Assembly (NCBI RefSeq): GCF_023101345.1 | Contig: NZ_CP095848.1 | Coordinates: 433,501-497,500 of the forward strand | Source of the DNA: Hymenobacter sublimis | GTDB lineage: Bacteria; Bacteroidota; Bacteroidia; Cytophagales; Hymenobacteraceae | Length of the DNA stretch: 64,000 bases | Direction of reading: 5' to 3' | Shown here: positions 43,707-52,783 of the stretch, in pieces | How positions within the stretch are numbered: position 1 is the first letter of the stretch | Layout: every line of letters starts with the position of its first letter | Notes under the pieces: generated by a model | Told to the model about the DNA's origin: nothing | Database searches by the model: none | The model's input: the letters and a program-made list of their open reading frames with translations, nothing else | Program-made: the position numbers and the translations under genes

Positions 43707-44942
43707 CTAGCGCGAAACTGGTGCTGTGCCCCGCTCATAAAACCGATTCAGTATGTACGCCAGCACCACAAACCCCAGCCCAACGCCGCACACGCCCGGC
43801 CACGCAACATGGGACCAGGCTATACCGCCGATTAAGGAACCGGCGGAGGCCCCAATAAAGCAGGCCGTCATGTACACGGTGTTAAGGCGGCTACGGGCTT
43901 CGGGGCGGAGCGTGAAGATGCGGGCTTGGTTGGAAATGTGGGTCATCTGCTGGCCCACATCCAGAATCACGACCCCGATGATGAGCCCGAGTAAGTAATA
44001 ACCCCCAAAGCCCAGCAGCAGGTAGGCACCCAGAAACAACAGTATGCCGAGGTTGAGGGCGTAGTCAGCGCCTTTGCTATCGGCTGATTTACCGGCGAAG
44101 GAAGCGGCAAAGGCCCCACTGGCGCCAATAAGGCCAAACAGACCGGCTACGTCGGCGTGGTAGTGGTAGGCGTCGCTTTCCAGGAAGAACACGAGGGTAG
44201 TCCAGAATGCACTGAAGCCGGCAAACATGCAGGCCCCCACCAGCGCCGAGCGCCGCAGCACCGGCAGCTCCCGCGTGAGCGTGCCCAATGACCGGAGCAG
44301 ACTGCCGTAGCTACCCGCAAACTGGGGCTGGTTGCGTGGTAGCATGCGGGCCAGAGTACCCGTGAGCACCACCATTACCCCGGCACCAACCCAAAACATG
44401 GTGCGCCAGCCAAAGTGCAGCCCCACGTAGCCACTGATGGTGCGTGAGAGCAGAATGCCAATCAGCAGCCCACTCATCACCTTGCCCACCACGCGGCCGC
44501 GCTCTTCGTCGCTGGCTAGGGAGGCCGCCATGGGAATCAGCAGCTGTGGCACGGCCGAGAAAATGCCGATTAGCAAGCTGGCAGTGGCCAGCAAAGCAAA
44601 GGTGGGCGCAGAGGCAGCCCCGGCCATGCACCCGGCGGCGCACAGTAGCAGGGTCAGAATCAGGCTTTTCCGCTCCCGCTTGTCGCCCAGGGGCACTACC
44701 AGCAGTAGGCCCAGGGTGTAGCCCACTTGGGTAATGGTAGCCACCAGGCTCACCCGGCTTTCGGCCACCCCAAACGTGCGCCCGATTTCGGCTAGCAGCG
44801 GTTGGTTGTAGTAGATGTTAGCCACTACCAGCCCGCAGGTAATGGCCATCAGCCAAACCAGGGCCGGGGCCAGAGGGTGGGAAGGGGTAGGACGAGCGTC
44901 TTCTATCACGGGCTGAGCTTCAGCCGCTACTGCTTCTCTCAT
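43707..44942 (-). CDS. MFS transporter
   Basis: 411 residues with about 12 hydrophobic segments. The N-terminal IYYNQPLLAEIGRTFGV and the loop 2-3 signature VVPLGDKRERKSLIL are typical of the drug/sugar-exporter-like MFS group related to YgaY/AraJ. Later motifs SGYVGLHFGWRTMFWVGAG and LNTVYMTACFIGASAGSLIG fit the same group. Substrate unknown. The C-terminus is a short basic tail. It is transcribed alone. Confidence 0.88.
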   Translation of the reverse strand: MREAVAAEAQPVIEDARPTPSHPLAPALVWLMAITCGLVVANIYYNQPLLAEIGRTFGVAESRVSLVATITQVGYTLGLLLVVPLGDKRERKSLILTLLLCAAGCMAGAASAPTFALLATASLLIGIFSAVPQLLIPMAASLASDEERGRVVGKVMSGLLIGILLSRTISGYVGLHFGWRTMFWVGAGVMVVLTGTLARMLPRNQPQFAGSYGSLLRSLGTLTRELPVLRRSALVGACMFAGFSAFWTTLVFFLESDAYHYHADVAGLFGLIGASGAFAASFAGKSADSKGADYALNLGILLFLGAYLLLGFGGYYLLGLIIGVVILDVGQQMTHISNQARIFTLRPEARSRLNTVYMTACFIGASAGSLIGGIAWSHVAWPGVCGVGLGFVVLAYILNRFYERGTAPVSR

Positions 44943-45468
44943 ACGGGTAACGCGCGGCGGCTTAACTAAGGCCGCTTGGGTGGCCTCAGCTAACAGCTTT
45001 CCGGAGCGGAAGGTTGTATTACTTTTAAGAGGGACTGGTAGCTACCCCCAAACAGCGAAGTCAACTTAACCTGCCGCGTACTGCTTTTTGTATAGGTCCG
45101 GCGCAAAGCCTTCAGCTGGCAGAACAGCTTCTAAAACAGAGAAGCATTATTGAAACCCGCACGGAGACAGTTGCCGATTATGACCATTCAAGCTCAATCT
45201 CCAGCGCAAAGCGGCAGACTTCATCACGCGGAAATAAGTCTTATGGCAAGGCTGTAATTAGGGGCAAAAGTTCTTTGCGGCGCTCGAAGCTAGGTGCTGT
45301 AAGTGGCAAGCAAAAGGCCTGGGCAAGTGCAGCGGGGCGTACTGTTTTGTTATTATTACACAAACAGCAACAAGCTCTGGCCTACTGGTCAGAGCTTGTT
45401 GCTGTTTTTAAGGAGGAGTTAAAGCAGGCTTTATCTAGCAATGCTAAAGAAGCCTTATCAGGCTAGGG
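44943..45468. other. Large intergenic region with very strong hairpin, no clear gene
   Basis: 526 bp. Contains a weak TTG-start frame (45275-45466) that runs through a perfect 18-bp hairpin and looks non-coding, and a 25-codon frame starting at ATG 45180 with no other support. The hairpin at 45362-45409 looks like the end of a plus-strand transcript, so a non-coding RNA in about 45000-45400 is possible. I could not match any known RNA. Confidence 0.45.
45362..45409 (+). terminator. Perfect 18-bp hairpin with T-tail
   Basis: AAACAGCAACAAGCTCTG (45362-45379) pairs exactly with CAGAGCTTGTTGCTGTTT (45390-45407), loop 10 nt, followed by TTA. In plus orientation the last stem bases and tail form TTTTTA. 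It may end an unannotated plus transcript, or serve the minus gene whose stop is at 45469. Confidence 0.75.
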
Positions 45469-45945
45469 CTAGTTGCTGACTTTCACGGGGAGGCCTTCGA
45501 GCTGCACGTAGCTGAGCTTCCAGGCGTTTTTCTTGTTTTTCTTCCAGAGCAGAATGAAGTTGCCTTCGCCTTCGCCGCTGGGCTGGCCAGGAGCTTCGGG
45601 TAGCACCTCCGTGGAGAAAGTGCCGGCCTCGTAAGCCGTATTAGCGTCGGTGCCGGCGCTAGTACCGTAGAGTTTCAGGTCGGCAATCGTGCCCATGGTA
45701 GCGCGCACCCACTTATCCGATACTTCTGATTTGCCATTAAAGCGGGTAGCGCCTTGGGCGTACTGCACGTCGTCGGCCAGCAGCGTATCGAGAGCGGCCG
45801 TGTTTTTGGCGTTCCAGGCGCCGATGAATTGCTGGTTGAGGCTTTTTACATCAACAGCAGCAGCGGCGTCATCAGGCTTAGGCGCCGAGCAGGAGGAGGC
45901 CAGCAGTGCGGCACTCCCAAGCAGAAAACCAACAAGAGGTTTCAT
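45469..45945 (-). CDS. NTF2-like (DUF4440-type) lipoprotein
   Basis: 158 residues from ATG 45945 with a lipoprotein signal (LASSC lipobox). About residues 35-150 look like the NTF2/SnoaL cone fold: SLNQQFIGAWNAKNTAALDT, LLADDVQYAQGATRFNGKSE, KNAWKLSYVQLEG near the end. Such proteins may bind small ligands or act as enzymes; nothing here is specific. The Gly-zipper gene upstream on the minus strand ends at its own terminator. Confidence 0.8.
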   Translation of the reverse strand: MKPLVGFLLGSAALLASSCSAPKPDDAAAAVDVKSLNQQFIGAWNAKNTAALDTLLADDVQYAQGATRFNGKSEVSDKWVRATMGTIADLKLYGTSAGTDANTAYEAGTFSTEVLPEAPGQPSGEGEGNFILLWKKNKKNAWKLSYVQLEGLPVKVSN

Positions 45946-45991
45946 GGGAACAGAGGTTAGGTGAGGCAGAACGGGGAGAAAAGAAGGAAAC

Positions 45992-46021
45992 AAAACGCCC
46001 AGGCCCGGGGGCCTGGGCGTT
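45992..46021 (-). terminator. Intrinsic terminator for the 46044 gene
   Basis: AACGCCCAGGCC / GGCCTGGGCGTT stem with AAAA on the plus strand at its left edge. Confidence 0.85.
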
Positions 46022-46043
46022 GAAGCTACAGGAAAAAGCGGGA

Positions 46044-46574
46044 CTACCAGCTCTTACGACGTACTTCCGAGGTCGGATAAGCGGCGTCGCGGGCACCGTA
46101 GTTGTTGTTAGGCAGGTAGGCCGAGCTCATAGCCAGCGAGGTAGGAGCACCAGCGGCCGGAGCGCCGAAGCTGTTCATCATGGCCGGAGCGGCAGCCGGA
46201 GCAGCGGCGGCAGCAGCCAGCGCGGCGTTGTTGTTGGCGCGAGCTTTAGCTTCGCCGCGGGCAATGCCGGCGCGGTAAGCGGCAGCGCGGCGCTGCTCAG
46301 CACGGTTGGCGGCGGCTACGCGGGCTGCCTCGGCGCGGCGTTTGTTGTCGGCGGTCCGACCGATGCTGTAGCCCAGACCGGCACCAGCGGCACCACCCAC
46401 GGCACCACCCACTACGCGGTTCCGCTTGTTGATAAGCGCACCGGCTGCGGCACCACCCAGACCACCAATAATGGCACCTTTGGCGCTGGAGCTAACCTTG
46501 CGGTCCTGGGCAAAGCTGGAGGCGATGGTAGTGAAGAACATCACGAGGGCGAGAAGCAAACTTACCTTTTTCAT
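46044..46574 (-). CDS. Glycine-zipper outer-membrane-type protein
   Basis: 176 residues with a Sec signal peptide (cleavage near SSFAQ). Two Gly-zipper segments (GAIIGGLGGAAAGALI and GGAVGGAAGAGLGYSIG) as in YMGG/OmpA-associated Gly-zipper proteins, then an Arg/Ala-rich helix and a low-complexity Ala-rich tail. It probably inserts in or spans a membrane. Not assignable to a process. Confidence 0.8.
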   Translation of the reverse strand: MKKVSLLLALVMFFTTIASSFAQDRKVSSSAKGAIIGGLGGAAAGALINKRNRVVGGAVGGAAGAGLGYSIGRTADNKRRAEAARVAAANRAEQRRAAAYRAGIARGEAKARANNNAALAAAAAAPAAAPAMMNSFGAPAAGAPTSLAMSSAYLPNNNYGARDAAYPTSEVRRKSW

Positions 46575-46774
46575 GGCGAGAGAAGTTTAAGGTTCAGTGG
46601 GCTGGTTAAGCAGTAGCCCTGAACTCAGTTTTACAAGCACCATGCCAATACGAACCGAATCAACCCCAGGTTTAGCCCAACAGTAGGCGAAGACGGCGCT
46701 TTTTTCTACCCTGAGTCATTTGCTGGAAATGTGCTTTATTTCTTCGTTATCAAGGTTTTTGCGTACAGCCAGGT

Positions 46775-47080
46775 ATGGAACAAACGTTATTATTCCGGGT
46801 TGATAAAAATTTTTCACTACCTGGGCTGGGCGTACTGCTACTACCTGAAAAGCAGGTGCCCGAACTCCAGAAACTCGCCTTGCACACGTCTCTGCGGCTT
46901 CTGCTGCACTACTCCGCCGGCCACCGGGAGCCCGCCGTGGCGACGGTAGAGGAAATAGACCGCGCCGAGGAGTCCGCCGTGCGCGCCCTGCTACTCACCC
47001 AGGAAGGTGCCGCCCCCGTGCCAGTGGGCACCGAAGTATGGTGGGGCGGGGAGGAGGTAGGCTGGGAGGAGCTGCTTTAG
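46775..47080 (+). CDS. Hypothetical protein (101 aa)
   Basis: A soluble small protein with EQTLLFRVDKNFSLPGLGVL, LHTSLRLLLHYSAGHREPAV and an acidic Trp/Gly-rich end (EVWWGGEEVGWEELL). The mixed beta-strand pattern and codon use look coding. No family known to me. The gene is divergent from the Gly-zipper gene (200-bp gap). Its stop codon overlaps the stop of the esterase gene by 4 bp. Confidence 0.7.
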   Translation: MEQTLLFRVDKNFSLPGLGVLLLPEKQVPELQKLALHTSLRLLLHYSAGHREPAVATVEEIDRAEESAVRALLLTQEGAAPVPVGTEVWWGGEEVGWEELL

Positions 47081-47991
47081 CGCAGCCAGCCGCCGGCATC
47101 CAGCCAATTCTGGAGGCGGTCGGTCCAGTTGTCTTTGGTGGTTTTGTTGAGCATGCCAAAGCCGTGGCCGCCTTGGGGGTAGAGGTGCATTTCAGCGGGT
47201 ACTTGGTGCTGCAGGCAGGCCTCGTAGAAAGCTAGGCTGTTCTGCACTTTCACCGTCTGGTCATCGGCAGCGTGCACCAGGAAGGTAGGCGGCGTTTGGG
47301 CGGTTATCTGCAATTCGTTGGAATATCGCCTGATTTGGTCTGTAGCGGGCTTCTCGCCGATAAGGCTAGTGCGGGAGCCAGCGTGCATGAGCTCGTCGGA
47401 GAAGCTGATAACCGGGTACAGCAGCATCAGAAAATCGGGCCGCACGGAGGTTTTCTCTTTAGTATCGCCGACGGGGGTAGCGAAGTGCGTGCCGGCCGTA
47501 GAAGCCAGGTGTCCGCCCGCCGAAAAGCCCATCAGCCCAACCCGGCTGGGGTTTACGCCGAACTCGGCGGCGCGCTGCCGCACCAGCCGAATAGCCTGCT
47601 GGGCATCGAGCAGGGGTACTACAGATTTATCGGTCTGGCTCTGGGCATTCGGTAGGCGGTATTTTAGCACAAATGCCGTGATGCCCATTTCATTGAGCCG
47701 CCGGGCCACATCGTAGCCCTCGTGGTCCATAGCCAAACGCGCGTATCCTCCACCCGGACAAATAATAACGGCCGTGCCGTTGGCTTTGGCAGGCCTATAT
47801 ACCGTCAGCGTCGGCGTCACCACGTTAGAGATGCGGATGCTACCGTTGGCTTGCTTATCCACTACTTCCTGGATGCTACTGGCCTTGGAATTGGGAACAG
47901 CGCCGGAGTAAAGCGGAATGACCGGCTGGTTTTGGGCCTGAGCGAACGTCACAATAAGAAGGCAGAGTAGGAAGAAGAGAAGTTTGCGCAT
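47077..47991 (-). CDS. Secreted esterase/lipase (alpha/beta hydrolase, BD-FAE type)
   Basis: 304 residues from ATG 47991 with a Sec signal peptide (cleavage near FAQAQ). VIICPGGGYARLAMDHEGYD is the oxyanion block of this group, GLMGFSAGGHLAST the Ser elbow, and HAADDQTV carries the acid. QGGHGFG holds the catalytic His. These enzymes often remove acetyl groups from plant glycans, although that is only a family tendency. It lies downstream of the RND efflux operon, beyond a palindromic element. Confidence 0.88.
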   Translation of the reverse strand: MRKLLFFLLCLLIVTFAQAQNQPVIPLYSGAVPNSKASSIQEVVDKQANGSIRISNVVTPTLTVYRPAKANGTAVIICPGGGYARLAMDHEGYDVARRLNEMGITAFVLKYRLPNAQSQTDKSVVPLLDAQQAIRLVRQRAAEFGVNPSRVGLMGFSAGGHLASTAGTHFATPVGDTKEKTSVRPDFLMLLYPVISFSDELMHAGSRTSLIGEKPATDQIRRYSNELQITAQTPPTFLVHAADDQTVKVQNSLAFYEACLQHQVPAEMHLYPQGGHGFGMLNKTTKDNWTDRLQNWLDAGGWLR

Positions 47992-48040
47992 AGTGGGTAG
48001 GGGAGAAGCCACTAGGATGGAATAGAGAGAAAAGCAGACC

Positions 48041-48133
48041 GTCATGCTGAGTGCTGCGGGGCATCTCGCGTGCTGACGTTAGGTAGTGACTCCAACCTCA
48101 GCATGCGAGATGCTTCGCGGCGCTCTGCATGAC
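48041..48133. repeat. Dispersed palindromic element between RND pump and esterase
   Basis: GTCATGCTGAGTGCTGCGGG then GCATCTCGCGTGCTGA pairs imperfectly with TCAGCATGCGAGATGC and GCTCTGCATGAC. The core GCATGCTGA / CGTGCTGACG also appears in the 51449 element. Confidence 0.7.
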
Positions 48134-48173
48134 GTTCCTGTTCTTACCTGTTCACGCAACCTGATTTAGCTAC

Positions 48174-51100
48174 CTACGCTGGGCTGGGCGCGGGGTGCTG
48201 ACCCTGGCCGGGTGCATCTGGGTGGCCGCCGTGCTCCTCGTCGGGTTGGTAGTTGGCTTCCAATTCGGCCAGCTTCTCTTTGCCGTAGGCGAAGCGGGTG
48301 ATGAGCACATACAGCACCGGCACGATGAAGATAGCCAGCAAGGTAGCCGAGAGCATACCGCCGAGTACCGTCCAGCCGATGGTCTGGCGGCTCTGGGCGC
48401 CGGCGCCGGAGGCAAACACTAGCGGCAGCACACCCAGGATAAAGGCCAGCGAGGTCATGACGATGGGGCGCAGGCGTAGGCGCACGGCTTCCAGGGTGGC
48501 ATCCACCAGCGGCATGCCTTTATCAACCCGTTCCTTGGCAAATTCGATAATGAGAATGGCGTTTTTGGCTGACAAACCAATTAGGGTAATTAAGCCGATC
48601 TGGGCGTAGACGTTGTTGGTGAGCTTGGGCAGGAAGGTCAGGGCCAGGATGGCACCGAAAGCGCCCACCGGCACGGCCAGCAGCACCGAGAACGGCACCG
48701 ACCAGCTTTCGTACAGCGCCGCCAGAAACAGAAACACGAAAGCCAGGGACAAGGCAAAAATGTACACCGTCTGCCCGCCGGCCAGCAATTCCTCCCGGGT
48801 CAGACCTGAAAACTCGAAACCGTAGCCTTGGGGTAGGGATTGGGCCGCCGTTTCCTGCAGGGCCTTAATAGCGTCGCCGGAGGAGTAGCCGGGGGCCGCA
48901 TTGCCGTTGATTTCGGCGGAGCGGAATAGGTTGTAGTGGGAAATCAGTGGGGCCGACTCGGTGCGCTGGTAGCTGGTGAGCGTGCTCAGGGGCACCATGC
49001 CGCCCTGACTGTTGCGCACGTAGTACTGCCCCAGGTTCGAGATGTCGCCGCGGTACATGGAGTCGGCCTGGGTTACTACCCTAAAGTTGCGGCCATACAC
49101 CGTAAAGTCGTTCACGTAGGCCGAGCCCAAGTAGGTGCGCAGGGCGGTGCCAATATCGGAGATAGAAACGCCGAGTTTCTTGGCTTTTTCACGGTCGATG
49201 GTTAGCTGATAGCCGGGCGTATTGGCCGTGAAGAAGGAGAAGGGCGCAGCAATTTCGGGGCGCTTGCGCAGGGCGCCGAGGAAGTTTTGCAACTGGGCGT
49301 CGAAGTTCTTGATGTCGCCGCCGGCTTCGCGCTCCTGCAGGATAAAGCTGAAGCCGCCGGTGTTGCCAAGGCCCGGAATAGCGGGTGGCGAAATCACCAC
49401 GATGTTAGCTTCCTTGAGGCGGCTCAGGCGCTTTTGCACGGTAGCAATCAGGCCCTGCAACTGCACTTCCTTGTCTTTGCGCTCCTCCCAGGGCTCCAGC
49501 TGGCAAAACACCGTGCCGCTGCTCGATTTGGAGGAGAAGTTTACGGCGTTTAGACCACCCAGACCCGCGTAGTGCCGGATACCCTTGATCTGGCCCAGCT
49601 CCTTCATAATCTCGCGCAGGGTGCTGACTGTACGCTCCGTGGAGGACGCCTCGGGCAAGTTGAAGGTCACGATAATCCGGCCCTCGTCTTCGGTAGGAAT
49701 GAAGCTGGAGGGCTTTTTGGCAAACAGCAACCCCGTACCGGCCACAATGCACACCAGAATCACCACCACGAAGCGGGAGTGCTTGATGCCGCGCTGCACG
49801 CCGTTGCCGTACTTGCTCGTCACCTTGTCAAACCAGGTGTTGAACTTGAAAAACAGCTTATCGAGACCCTTGGAGTTCTCGTCGCGCTTGTGGGGCTTGA
49901 GCAGTAGCACGCATAAGGCCGGCGTCAGCGAAAGCGCCACGAAGGCCGAAATCAGCACCGAAATAGCAATGGTAATGGCGAACTGCTGATACAAGCGCCC
50001 CGTGATGCCCGGAATGAAACCCACCGGCACGAACACGGCCGCCAGAATCAGGGCAATGGCAATAACCGGGGCCGAAATTTCGCGCATGGCCGCCAGGGTA
50101 GCGTCCAGGGGGTTCATGTTCCGCTCGTTCATGTTGTGCTCCACGGCTTCCACCACCACAATGGCGTCATCGACCACAATACCGATGGCCAGCACGAAAC
50201 CGAACATGGTAAGCGTATTAATCGTGAAGCCCAGCGGGATAAACAGGATGAAGGTACCGATGATGGACACCGGAATTGCCAGCACCGGAATGAGCGTAGA
50301 GCGCCAGCTTTGCAGGAACAAGTACACTACCACAATCACCAGCAGCAGGGCCTCTACCAGCGTGTGCAGCACCTCTTCAATGGACACTTTTACCACCGAG
50401 GCCGCCTCGAACGGCACCACGTAGTCAAGGTCGGCGGGGAACTGCTTTTTGAGCTGTTCCATGGTGGCATTTACGTTCTCGTAGGTTTCGAGGGCGTTGG
50501 CGCCGGGGGCCTGGTACACGAGCAGGTAGGCGGCGCGCTTGCCATCGACAAAGGAGTTGTTGGCGTAGTTGAACTTGCCCAGCTCCAGCCGCGCCACGTC
50601 CTTCAGATACACCACCGAGCCATCTTCGGGCCGGGTTTTCACAATGACATTGCCGAACTCCTCGGTGTTGGTGAGGCGGCCTTTTACGAAGACGATGTAC
50701 TCGAAGGTCTGGCCAGTTTGGGCCGGGGGGGCGCCAATAGAGCCGGCTGCAATCTGGGCGTTTTGCTCCTGAATGGCGGCCGTTACTTCCTGGGCCGTGA
50801 CGCCCAGTTGGGACAGTTTATCGGGGTTGAGCCACACGCGCATGGAGAAGTCATCGGCGCGGCTCACGATGTCGCCTACTCCCTTGGTACGCAGCAAGGC
50901 GTCCTTGATGAACACGTTGGCGTAGTTGTCGAGGAAGGTGGTGTTGTGCGAGCCTTTGGGCGCGTACAGGGCCACTAGCATCAGGATGCTGGGATTCCGC
51001 TTGCGCACTACCAGGCCCAGGCGTTGCACCTCTTGCGGCAGGGTAGGCTGGGCAATGCCCACGCGGTTTTGCACATCCAGGGCGGCAATGTTGATGTCGG

Positions 51101-51395
51101 TGCCTACCTCGAAGTTGACCGTCATGCTCATCTGCCCGTTGCTGGTGCTGTTGCTTTGCAGGTAGGTCATGCCGGGCGTGCCGTTTACCTGCACTTCCAC
51201 GGGCGTGGCTACGGTCTGCTCCACGGTTTGGGCGTCGGCGCCGGTGTAGGTCCCGCTCACCGATACAGTAGGCGGCGTGATTTCCGGATACTGCCCCACG
51301 GGCAAGTTCAGGATGGCCAGCACCCCCACCATCACAATCACCAGGGAGGTGACAATGGCCGTGACGGGGCGCCGGATAAAGGTTTCTGCAATCAT
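48174..51395 (-). CDS. RND multidrug efflux pump (HAE1/AcrB type)
   Basis: Inner-membrane proton-driven pump of 1073 residues, full length. MIAETFIRRPVTAIVTSLVI is TM1, the porter domains follow, and the proton-relay Asp pair is in TM4 (GIVVDDAIVVVEAVEHNM). The second half repeats the topology with large loops (about residues 560-870), and the final helices end in a His/Pro/Gly-rich cytoplasmic tail. It forms one operon with the adaptor and tolC-type genes upstream. No regulator gene is near, so control may be distant or constitutive. Confidence 0.95.
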   Translation of the reverse strand: MIAETFIRRPVTAIVTSLVIVMVGVLAILNLPVGQYPEITPPTVSVSGTYTGADAQTVEQTVATPVEVQVNGTPGMTYLQSNSTSNGQMSMTVNFEVGTDINIAALDVQNRVGIAQPTLPQEVQRLGLVVRKRNPSILMLVALYAPKGSHNTTFLDNYANVFIKDALLRTKGVGDIVSRADDFSMRVWLNPDKLSQLGVTAQEVTAAIQEQNAQIAAGSIGAPPAQTGQTFEYIVFVKGRLTNTEEFGNVIVKTRPEDGSVVYLKDVARLELGKFNYANNSFVDGKRAAYLLVYQAPGANALETYENVNATMEQLKKQFPADLDYVVPFEAASVVKVSIEEVLHTLVEALLLVIVVVYLFLQSWRSTLIPVLAIPVSIIGTFILFIPLGFTINTLTMFGFVLAIGIVVDDAIVVVEAVEHNMNERNMNPLDATLAAMREISAPVIAIALILAAVFVPVGFIPGITGRLYQQFAITIAISVLISAFVALSLTPALCVLLLKPHKRDENSKGLDKLFFKFNTWFDKVTSKYGNGVQRGIKHSRFVVVILVCIVAGTGLLFAKKPSSFIPTEDEGRIIVTFNLPEASSTERTVSTLREIMKELGQIKGIRHYAGLGGLNAVNFSSKSSSGTVFCQLEPWEERKDKEVQLQGLIATVQKRLSRLKEANIVVISPPAIPGLGNTGGFSFILQEREAGGDIKNFDAQLQNFLGALRKRPEIAAPFSFFTANTPGYQLTIDREKAKKLGVSISDIGTALRTYLGSAYVNDFTVYGRNFRVVTQADSMYRGDISNLGQYYVRNSQGGMVPLSTLTSYQRTESAPLISHYNLFRSAEINGNAAPGYSSGDAIKALQETAAQSLPQGYGFEFSGLTREELLAGGQTVYIFALSLAFVFLFLAALYESWSVPFSVLLAVPVGAFGAILALTFLPKLTNNVYAQIGLITLIGLSAKNAILIIEFAKERVDKGMPLVDATLEAVRLRLRPIVMTSLAFILGVLPLVFASGAGAQSRQTIGWTVLGGMLSATLLAIFIVPVLYVLITRFAYGKEKLAELEANYQPDEEHGGHPDAPGQGQHPAPSPA

Positions 51396-51448
51396 CGGGT
51401 TATAGCTATTAGCTGCTAGCCAGTGGCCGTTAGCTACTGTTCATGACG

Positions 51449-51543
51449 TGTCATTCCGGACCCCGCGAGGAATCTAGCATGCTGATTATGGCGTACTATT
51501 TTGCCGTTAGCACGCGAGCTGTCTAGACAGGCTCGACATGACG
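51449..51543. repeat. Degenerate or composite palindromic element
   Basis: The left half is of the conserved-arm class (TGTCATTCCGG ... GCGAGGAATCT). The right half (GTTAGCACGCGAG, GTCTAGACAGGCTCGACATG) resembles the 48041 element and contains the perfect 12-mer CTGTCTAGACAG. The arms no longer match each other fully, as if two variants had recombined. Confidence 0.5.
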
Positions 51544-51565
51544 GCCTTTCGTATTCTTTTGCTGC

Positions 51566-52717
51566 TTATTTCGCGGCGCTTCCTTGGGTCGGGCCGCTGG
51601 CCTGGGCGGGCGTACCGGTTTGAATCTTGCCGCCGTCGCGGAGGCGCTGCAGGCCTTCGGTTACTACCTGGTCGCCGGCTTTAATACCTTCCATCACCAC
51701 AATTCGGTCGCGAAGGCGGGGACCTAGCTGCACTTTGCGCTGGTAGGCCTTGCTGCTGTCGCCGGCCACGAAGACGAAGTTTTCGCCCATTTGCTCCACA
51801 ATAGCCTTGTAAGGCACCACAATGCGGTGGCCCGACTGCCGGTTGAGCACGTGCAGCACGGTACTCATGCCATCCTTCAGTTCGCGCTGGGGATTAGCGA
51901 ACTGCACCCGAATCTGGACGGTACCGGTACCCTGGCTCACGCCCCGATCAATAGCCAGGATTTTGCCCGGCTGGTTGTAGCGCGTGCCGTCGGGCAACTC
52001 GAGCATGAACGTGGAGTCTTCTGCGCCGCCGGCAGTGCGCTGTATGTCCCGAAACAAGCCTAGGTTGGCTTCACTGATAACGAAATCAACGCCCATGGGG
52101 TCCTCGCCGCTGATGGTGTTGAGTAGGGTAGAACCGGGGCTAACCTGGGAGCCCAGACGCACCTGCGAAATGCCAATACGGCCCGTGAATGGCGCTTTTA
52201 TCAGGGAGTAATCCAGGTCGGTGCGGGCGGCGGCTACCCCGGCCTGGGCCACGGCTATCTGGCTTTGGGCCGTGGCGTAGCTGGTGCGGGCGTTGTCGAC
52301 TAGCTGGCGGGCCACGGCATCCTGCTCCAGCAGCCGCTCGTAGCGGTTCAGGTTTATTTGGGCGTTTTGGGCGGTGGCGCGGGTGGCGCTCAGGTTGGCC
52401 AGGGCCTGCTGATAGGCCGCCTGGTACTTGCGCCGGTCGATTTCGTAGAGCGGCTTGCCTTTGGTTACTACCTCGCCTTCCTTGAAGAAGATTTGGGTGA
52501 TAAAGCCGGCTACCTGGCTGCGCAGCTCCACGTTGTTGAGGGCCACTGCGGTAGCCGGATACTCGTCGTAGTACACGGCCTCAGTAGCTTGGGCGGCGAC
52601 GAGCGTAACGGGCGTGGCGGGTGGCGGACCGGCCGCTTTTTCCTCTTCTTTTTTGCCGCAGCTCGCCCAGGCAAACAGGCTGGCAGCGTAAGAAAGCACA
52701 AGAATCGTTTTTTTCAT
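51566..52717 (-). CDS. RND efflux periplasmic adaptor (MFP) lipoprotein
   Basis: 383 residues with a lipoprotein signal (FAWASC lipobox). Membrane-fusion protein linking the RND pump to the TolC-type channel: barrel-sandwich halves (AVALNNVELRSQVAGFITQI, FKEGEVVTKGKPLYEIDRRK and LDYSLIKAPFTGRIGISQVR), alpha-hairpin in between, and a beta-barrel/MP domain (MGVDFVISEANLGLFRD, GMSTVLHVLNRQ, VVMEGIKAGDQVVTEGLQRL). Family AcrA/MexA. Confidence 0.94.
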   Translation of the reverse strand: MKKTILVLSYAASLFAWASCGKKEEEKAAGPPPATPVTLVAAQATEAVYYDEYPATAVALNNVELRSQVAGFITQIFFKEGEVVTKGKPLYEIDRRKYQAAYQQALANLSATRATAQNAQINLNRYERLLEQDAVARQLVDNARTSYATAQSQIAVAQAGVAAARTDLDYSLIKAPFTGRIGISQVRLGSQVSPGSTLLNTISGEDPMGVDFVISEANLGLFRDIQRTAGGAEDSTFMLELPDGTRYNQPGKILAIDRGVSQGTGTVQIRVQFANPQRELKDGMSTVLHVLNRQSGHRIVVPYKAIVEQMGENFVFVAGDSSKAYQRKVQLGPRLRDRIVVMEGIKAGDQVVTEGLQRLRDGGKIQTGTPAQASGPTQGSAAK

Positions 52718-52783
52718 ATCAAGGTAGCAGAGCGGCGGAAGGAAAGGAGTGTGGAAGGCAAAGCGGGCCTCACTCTCAAATGA

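Noticed and set aside
45275-45466. TTG-start frame of 63 codons
   Set aside because: It runs through a perfect 18-bp hairpin at 45362-45409 and has no recognisable family; kept only as part of the unassigned region.
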